Source: Annona cherimola (taxonomy: Eukaryota > Streptophyta > Magnoliopsida > Magnoliales > Annonaceae). From it: 64,000 nt of DNA. The notes under the pieces are model-generated. The model did no database searches. It saw only the letters and a list, made by a program, of their open reading frames with translations, and was not told the DNA's origin. The position numbers and the translations under genes are program-made. The stretch is taken from assembly GCA_030490835.1 (NCBI GenBank), contig CM059973.1, forward strand, positions 57,912,008 to 57,976,007, read 5' to 3'. Positions 58,260-64,000 of the stretch are shown here, in pieces. Positions within the stretch are counted from its first letter, which is position 1. Each line of letters begins with the position of its first letter.

Positions 58260-59169
58260 TCAAACCGCAGCCCGAAGCTCCCTCTAAAAAAAAAAAAAAA
58301 AAGCCAAAAACACACAACAAGTCTCTCTTATCTCCTGTCGTCTTCTCCGCTCAATCGACGCGAAACGGAAACAGAAACTGGTAGTAGCATATATATCATC
58401 ATACGTGACTCATGAGAGCACCTCATATCCGTCTATCTCTGCTGTTCTGTCGTTGCTCGGGCATTTCTTTTTTTATTTTTTTATTTTCTTTTAGTTCTCA
58501 TACATACATATAAAATTTTCTTTTGCACTGGGCAGGAGAGAGAGAAGAGAAGCGAACGTGAGCGCTTCTTGGGTTTCGTTCCCTCTCCTGAGACAGAACC
58601 GCAGCAGCAGTCACTCATCCCCATTTTTATCTTCCATTTTCCAGAAGAGAAGAAAATTTATTTCCGCGGAAAAATTTCTGCACTTTGCACCAGCCCCGCC
58701 TCGGGTGGGCCCGCTGCTCCTGACGACCTGACACTTCTGGCCATGAGCAGCTGGTTCCAGCCGTTGATTCAGTGGGTCCCACATTCAGTAAAAAAAAAAA
58801 AAAACACTAGCCCCGCATCCCCTTTTTCTACCCGACACCGTTGGAATATGTATTAGACGTGGGACCATCAAATTTGGGTTTTCTTTTTAATATTTGTGGA
58901 TTTCCGTACCTCTGCCACGTATCTACTAGCCTTGCTTTTTGCCAATGACTTGTCTTTCCTTGTCCAGAAAGTACATGTACTGAACGCAGGCACGGAGCAA
59001 CATGGGCGACGTTTTTGAGAAATGTACTGTTAATCTGAAATGATAGGAATATTGTCAAAATAAATAAGTTTAATAAAAAAATTTATTTTTTAGAAACAGT
59101 TTATAAGAAAAATAATTTAAAGTGTAAAAGTAAAAATAAAAAAATAAAATATTAGAAAGTGGAAAACCG
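58260..59169. other. Upstream region of the AIL gene
   Basis: Contains an A-run (58287-58303 in plus), a GA-rich stretch (58540-58560), a short GC-rich part (58690-58770) and an A-run at 58790. The 5' UTR and core promoter of the minus-strand AIL gene should be here, but I could not place a TATA box or start site with confidence. No other gene. Confidence 0.4.
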
Positions 59170-59177
59170 GATGCATG

Positions 59178-60095
59178 TAGCGGTGTAAATCGGGTCGGGT
59201 TGACTCGGGTTGGCACAAATACAACCCTAACCCACCTTGTAAAATCACAACACAACCCTACTTTCAACCCTACTTTTCACATCTTAACCCAACCCTATTT
59301 CAACCCACCTCAAATCGGTTCGGTTCGGGTTAGAAATCGGGCTAATAGATTACACATGTTATCAATGCTAGTTAAAGTTTTGTTCACCTGAATTTCTAAA
59401 ATAATAAAAATAATGATAATTATAAAAACAATAAGTACTAATAAAAGTTCTACATAGCTCAAAAGTGGAGGATAAGTTTAGTAATTGATTCGTTTTTTTG
59501 TTTTTGTATTTTTGAGCAATCGATGTCTTCTGCAAGTCAAAAAGTGAAAGCCAAGTAAAATTATTACAGTAAATTATGCAAAATAGAAAAATGAATATTA
59601 TAGTCTTACTTACCTTCTTAGTTGGCTTCCAATCAAAGCTACAAACATCTTAAGTTCTCAGTTGACCTGTTATGTTATTCTAAATCACCAATGCGAGCAA
59701 ATATCTAAACAACCTATTTACGATGCAATATAACCAAATAATCCAAACACAATTTCACAACTAATTAACCAAATATATTTCCAAACCAAATAAATTCAAA
59801 CAACATTTGACAACCAAATAGTCAAACGAATTTCCAAACTCAACACAATTTTATTAAAATATCTAAGCAATATGAATGAAATACACTCTCATAAATATAT
59901 GTAAATACATATCTTATGAAATCGGGTCGGGTCGGGTTGACCGACCCCTAACCCTACCCAACCCATTTTTTAAAATCGGGTCGGGTTGAACCCATTTTTT
60001 AAAAACCAAATTTCCAAAACCTCAACCCAACCATGGTATAAATCGGTTCGGGTTGATGCGGGCTTGGGTTGAACCCAACCCTATTTACACCCCTA
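59178..60095. mobile_element. Non-autonomous hAT element with perfect 8-bp target duplication
   Basis: 918 bp between identical 8-mers GATGCATG (59170-59177 and 60096-60103). The ends are inverted: TAGCGGTGTAAATCGGG on the left and, in reverse, TAGGGGTGTAAATAGGG on the right, the TAGGGGTGTAAA style of plant hAT elements. Subterminal regions are packed with CGGGTCGGGTTGA-type repeats in both orientations. It has no transposase ORF, so it would need one in trans. It lies about 0.9 kb upstream of the AIL start codon. Confidence 0.9.
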
Positions 60096-60103
60096 GATGC
60101 ATG

Positions 60104-61257
60104 CATGTTGCCTTCTCGTGAATTTCCGTGGTTTCTTATTTTGCGCGTTTACCAACATTGTCATGATTGATTTTGAAATTTTGGATGTGGTTGGTAACTT
60201 TTGGGAAAAAAGTTGTTTAGAAAAACATATTTTTCTACCTAATTATCTTAATTTTTAATTATTTTAACATATTTTTCTACATAATTATTTTATTTTTTAA
60301 TTATTTCTATATCTTTTCCTGTACGACTATTCTCTGCTTCTAATTTTTATCTCTATCTTTTAAAAAAAAATTTACAATAACTTTTCAGTTTTTCACAACT
60401 TACCAAATACATCATTTATTGACAGTTGCAAATGAGATGACAATGGCATGTACAATAGAAAAATATTAAAAGTGAAAAAATGCATTGAAATTAGAAAAGT
60501 TTATATTAAAAATGAAAAAATAGTATGTTATTTTTTGATAATAGGAAAAGTATTTTGAGAAATGAAAATTTTCATTACATGATCATCTCATCCCACGGTA
60601 AACATGCCCTGAATATGTTTGGAAAGTGAGAAAATTTTCGAGGTGCATTTGGAATTAGGATAAGATGAAATTTGGGATGCAAATGTATTGAAAATGGATA
60701 TAAGTGTATTGGAATTGGGCAAAGGTGTATTAGGAAATAAAATATTTCATTCCAGGATAATCTAGTCCTATCTCATTCTAGCTGTGAACATGCCAAAAGT
60801 TTTAAACTAAAACATTTTAATAAACATTTTTCACTTTCTGTACCTATTATATATATATATATTTATTTATTTATTTACATCTTCATATATAATTATCTTA
60901 CATTTCTCCAGTCTTGCCCTACCATGGGTGGGAGGTGCGACAAGACAGCAATGAGGCAGTAGCAACACGTGTAAGAGGGTGGGAGATCCACATGACGAGG
61001 TAGAACAACGAGATGATGAGATAAGGGAGGGAGCTACGATAGATTTTTTATGGAAACACTTAGGGACGAAGTAGAAAATCATGAATTATTAATTTTATAG
61101 ACAATTACCCATAAATCGTTTATCTATGATGGGAATCCCCAGATGAAATGACAAGAGCAAGGAGTATAGCTTTTGTGGGAACTTAGTTCCCATAGCCGTC
61201 TATAGGAACTCCTCCCAAAAAATTAATCTTTAGATTTTATTTCAACAATGTCACCAT
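60104..61257. other. Intergenic AT-rich DNA
   Basis: Decayed MITE sequence (60180-60420) and AT-rich DNA with short ORFs only. The minus-strand ORF at 60867-61082 has no recognisable motif. No gene supported. Confidence 0.5.
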
Positions 61258-61501
61258 TTATAAGGGGGTCGCAAAGACCACGTCAGGTAGACTTTTTACC
61301 AAAAAATAGGTCTCTGCAAAGTTGTAAGACCATGTATGGGGGCTGACACTTGCTCAATGTCAGAAAGTTAAGGAAGTTGGTGACTCGATGACAGAGGAGC
61401 CGGTGACCAAAGCCCTAAAGAGTGGCAGTCGTAACTATAACGATCCTAAGGTAGCAAAATTTTGTGTCGGGTAAGTTCCAACCTACATGAATGGTGCAAC
61501 G
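61258..61501 (+). pseudogene. Nuclear fragment of plastid 23S rRNA gene (NUPT)
   Basis: About 240 bp matching the plastid 23S rRNA by recall: GTAAGACCATGTATGGGGGC, AAGGAAGTTGGTGAC, GATGACAG.GGAGCCGG.GACC, AACTATAACG.TCCTAAGGTAGC and GTCGGGTAAGTTCC all occur in order. Cytoplasmic 26S rRNA differs at these places (CTCTTAAGGTAGC). It has many substitutions and a small deletion where plastid DNA reads CCCGGTGAACGGCGGCCG. It is cut on the right by a copia LTR at 61502. A mitochondrial source cannot be fully excluded. It is not a functional RNA gene. Confidence 0.8.
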
Positions 61502-63094
61502 TGTTGGAAACAATGTTTAAAACAAAACAAATTTGACCAAAGCATGAGTTTTGATGATTAACAAAGTTAAATTTGAGTATAATGTGAATACTAATGTTTA
61601 TGTTGAATGGTTTAAGGAAAGGAAATAGCCAAGTCGATCTCCAAGTCGACTTGGGCTTCGACTTAGGGTGAAGTCGATCCCAAAGTCGACTCCATCTTCG
61701 ATTCCAAATTGAACCCCACGACCAGTTTTAAAAATAGAAGAAGAGCAGGTGAAGTCGCAGGCCAAGTCGACTCCACTTGCGACTTGGGAAGCCAAGTCGC
61801 AAACGAAGTCGACTCCAGCATTGACTTGAGACGGCAAAAACACTCCAGAGTTGATTTTGGGGCACAAAAATACCGAAGTCGCAGACGAAGTCGACTCCAG
61901 TTATGACTTGGGTGAAGTCGCAGACGAAGTCGACCCCAACTTCGACTTGAGGCTTTCAAAGTTCAAAAATGCAGATTCAAGCTCATTCCAAGAATCAACT
62001 TGAGTTTTCTCAAATCCAAATCAAGGGTACAAGCTCATTATCAACTTAAGTCTCTCAAGTCCAAGGCAAAGCTCCAAGTGTATTTCAAGATGAAGAAACT
62101 TAAGTCATGAAGACTAGTGAATTAAAGACAAGTTCTTCAAAGATTCACAAAGACTACAAATATGTGAAGTCATTCCAGAATGAAAATGATCAAAGAAAGA
62201 AGCTAAGCAAGCTAAAGGAAAAGGGTCAAACTGTTTTTGGCACAAAAACGAGTCAAGTCGCAACCCAAGTCGACTCCAATATCGACTTGAGGTCAAGTCT
62301 GAAACCAAGTCGACCCAGACTCAGACTTGAGAAATGCGGAACTGAAGTCGCACACGAAGTCGACTCCAGTTGTGACTTGGGAAGCCAAGTCGCAGACGAA
62401 GTCGACTCCACTTGCGACTCGGGGAAGCAACGTTCGAATTTTTGAACGTTGGAACATTTATTGCGCGCCAACCACTTCTATAACGTTCAAATCTTCCCCA
62501 TTCTATAAATAGAAACTCAAGCAAACGAGAACACATATACTACATAGCCTAAAGGGAGAAAAGAAGTGCAAACAAGAGCTCCCATTTGCTTTTCTCTAAA
62601 TTTGAGTGATCTATACACTTCCAAAGGAAGAATGAGCCTCAAGTTGCAAATTGCTTCAACGACATACAACCGATTGCTTCTACAAATTCTTCCTCAAGCT
62701 CAATCTTTCCTACACAACTCTGTAAAGTGTAGATCTTCCTTATTTTCATTACTCTTTGTTATTGATCTTGGTTTGAGTTTGTTGTAACAAACCGAGACGT
62801 TGCAAGTAGAGTTGTGATTGGAGTTGAACTCATCACCTACTTGTATCAATTGTATAAGCCTCCTAGAGCTAGAATCTAGAAGAGAGCATAGGCTCTGATT
62901 GTGTATGCCCCCTAGAGCTAAAATCTAGAAGAGAGCGGAGACTCTAAGTGTATTCGCGGAATATATAGTGGAACCCAAGTCAAAACGGTGTGTGAGCTTG
63001 GAAGAGTGGAGTAGGGAGAGGTTGCCCGAACCACTATAAATCTTGCCTACTGTTTACCTTATTGCTTTCACTATTTCATTGCTCTCTATTTGTT
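61502..63094 (+). repeat. Truncated copia LTR (element 2 family)
   Basis: Starts TGTTGGAAACAATGTTTAAAAC and follows the element 2 LTR through GTCGAC arrays (about 61630-61955 and 62255-62425), the AACGTT inverted box (62429-62450), TATAAATAG (62504-62512) and two CTAGAGC hairpin units (62860-62945). It stops near 63094, roughly 130 bp before the expected CCAACA end, and there meets minus-strand element sequence. It therefore lost its 3' end by rearrangement. Confidence 0.88.
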
Positions 63095-64000
63095 AGTGCC
63101 AGAGAAATGGAGGAGAAGAAGAAAAGAAAGAAGGAAGAGGAAGAAGACATAGGACGCCATGCGCGGGAAGACCAAGCGGCGCCGCACTGGAGTCGACTTG
63201 CCCTAACCGAAGTTGACATTGCCCCTTGCGGAGTCGACTTTGGACAGAAGTTGACTTGGATTTTGTGGAGTCGACTTTGGTGAAGTTGACTTGGGGGGAA
63301 TTGGAGTCGACTTGGCTCTACAGACTTGGTTTTCTAATTCGCTTCCCCTATCATATTTTACTCCTAATTAAACTCAATCATACCCATATCATTTCTAATC
63401 TTGTAAAATGGTTCCTTTGCTAATATTTTGGTGAAAATGTCAGCAATTTGGTCCTTAGTTTTAACATATTCTAAACAAATATCATAATTTTCAACATGTT
63501 CATGAATAAAATGATGTCTCACATTTATATGCTTTGTTCTAGAAAGCAACATAGGATTTTTGGTCAAACAAATAGCACACTTGTATTATCACATCTAATT
63601 GAAATGTCATGATAATTAACACCATAGTCCTTAAGTTGTTGTTTCATCCAATGTAATTGGGTACAATAGCTCCCTGCAACTATGTATTCAGCTTCCACGA
63701 TAGATAGAGCAACACTAGTCCATTTTCTTGAAAACCATGAAACCAACATGTTTCCGAGAAACTGACATGTTCCACTAGTGTTTTTTCTATCTACTTTGTA
63801 ACCGGTAAAGTTCGCATCCGAGTAGCCGATTAGATCAAATGTTGACCCCTTTGGATATCGTAATCCTAGTTTGGTGGTTTGATCAAATATCTAAAGATTC
63901 GTTTTACAGCTATTAGATGTGATTCTTTAAAACATGATTGGAATCTTGAACACATGCAAACACTAAATAAAATATCCGGTCTAGAAGCCGTTAAATACAA
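63095..64000 (-). pseudogene. Decayed copia pol end and pol-env spacer, minus strand
   Basis: From the right edge leftward on the minus strand: the end of reverse transcriptase/RNase H ([12 protein letters not shown] region at the edge), YSDANFTGYKVDR (Asp to Asn in the SDAD block), STAEAEY changed to SIVEAEY, CDNTSV, then RTKHINVRHHFIHEHV and the pol end [10 protein letters not shown] at 63364. Frameshifts occur near 63570 and 63880. At 63100-63363 is the family's pol-env spacer with GTCGAC/GTTGAC units and a CT-rich tract as at 12190-12300 of element 2. The element continues off the right edge. Confidence 0.88.

Noticed and set aside
61380..61500. A functional rRNA gene
   Set aside because: Only a short internal part of 23S is present, with many substitutions and a small deletion, and it is cut by an LTR.

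Overview
This is nuclear DNA of a flowering plant. The evidence is a multi-exon AINTEGUMENTA-like transcription factor gene with a plant-type 9-nt microexon, plant LTR retrotransposons primed by initiator tRNA-Met, hAT and MITE-type DNA transposons, and a decayed nuclear copy of plastid 23S rDNA. I cannot name the species from sequence alone.

Layout. (1) 1-31485 is a matryoshka of LTR retrotransposons. A degenerate Ty3/gypsy element (minus strand, 22940-31485) carries a copia solo LTR (24173-25961). Its pol is cut by the LTR of a second gypsy element (21037-22939). That LTR is cut by a copia element (element 3, plus strand, seen at 18003-21036). Element 3 is cut by a second copia element (element 1, minus strand, 1-17997, running off the left edge). 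Element 1's gag is cut by a nearly intact, very young copia element (element 2, 5237-16178). Several borders are proven by 5-bp target duplications and TG...CA termini. The copia elements look like Sirevirus (SIRE/Maximus) lineage: tRNA-Met primer site, two CCHC knuckles in gag, repeated GGGGGAG polypurine motifs and, in element 2, an extra ORF after pol. (2) 31486-49398 is AT-rich intergenic DNA with a broken hAT transposase gene (34167-37959) interrupted by a gypsy-type solo LTR, another copia solo LTR (39960-41593) and many MITE or SINE-like repeats. (3) 49399-58259 (minus strand) is the only host gene I can support: an intact 9-exon, 632-codon AIL gene, closest in motifs to the AIL6/AIL7 (PLT3/PLT7) clade, with TE-loaded introns. 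(4) 58260-64000 holds the gene's upstream region, a 918-bp non-autonomous hAT element with a perfect 8-bp target duplication, a plastid 23S rDNA fragment, a truncated copia LTR and a decayed minus-strand copia pol.

The most unusual signals are in the copia elements. Every LTR of this group carries two arrays of a CpG-rich palindromic motif built on GTCGAC, followed by an AACGTT/AACGGT inverted-repeat box and a TATA box. The same GTCGAC motif also fills the pol-env spacer. Element 2 has an intron-like gag segment whose removal would fuse gag in frame to pol. Element 2 is young (LTRs differ by one substitution and two small indels) yet already has a nonsense codon in pol.
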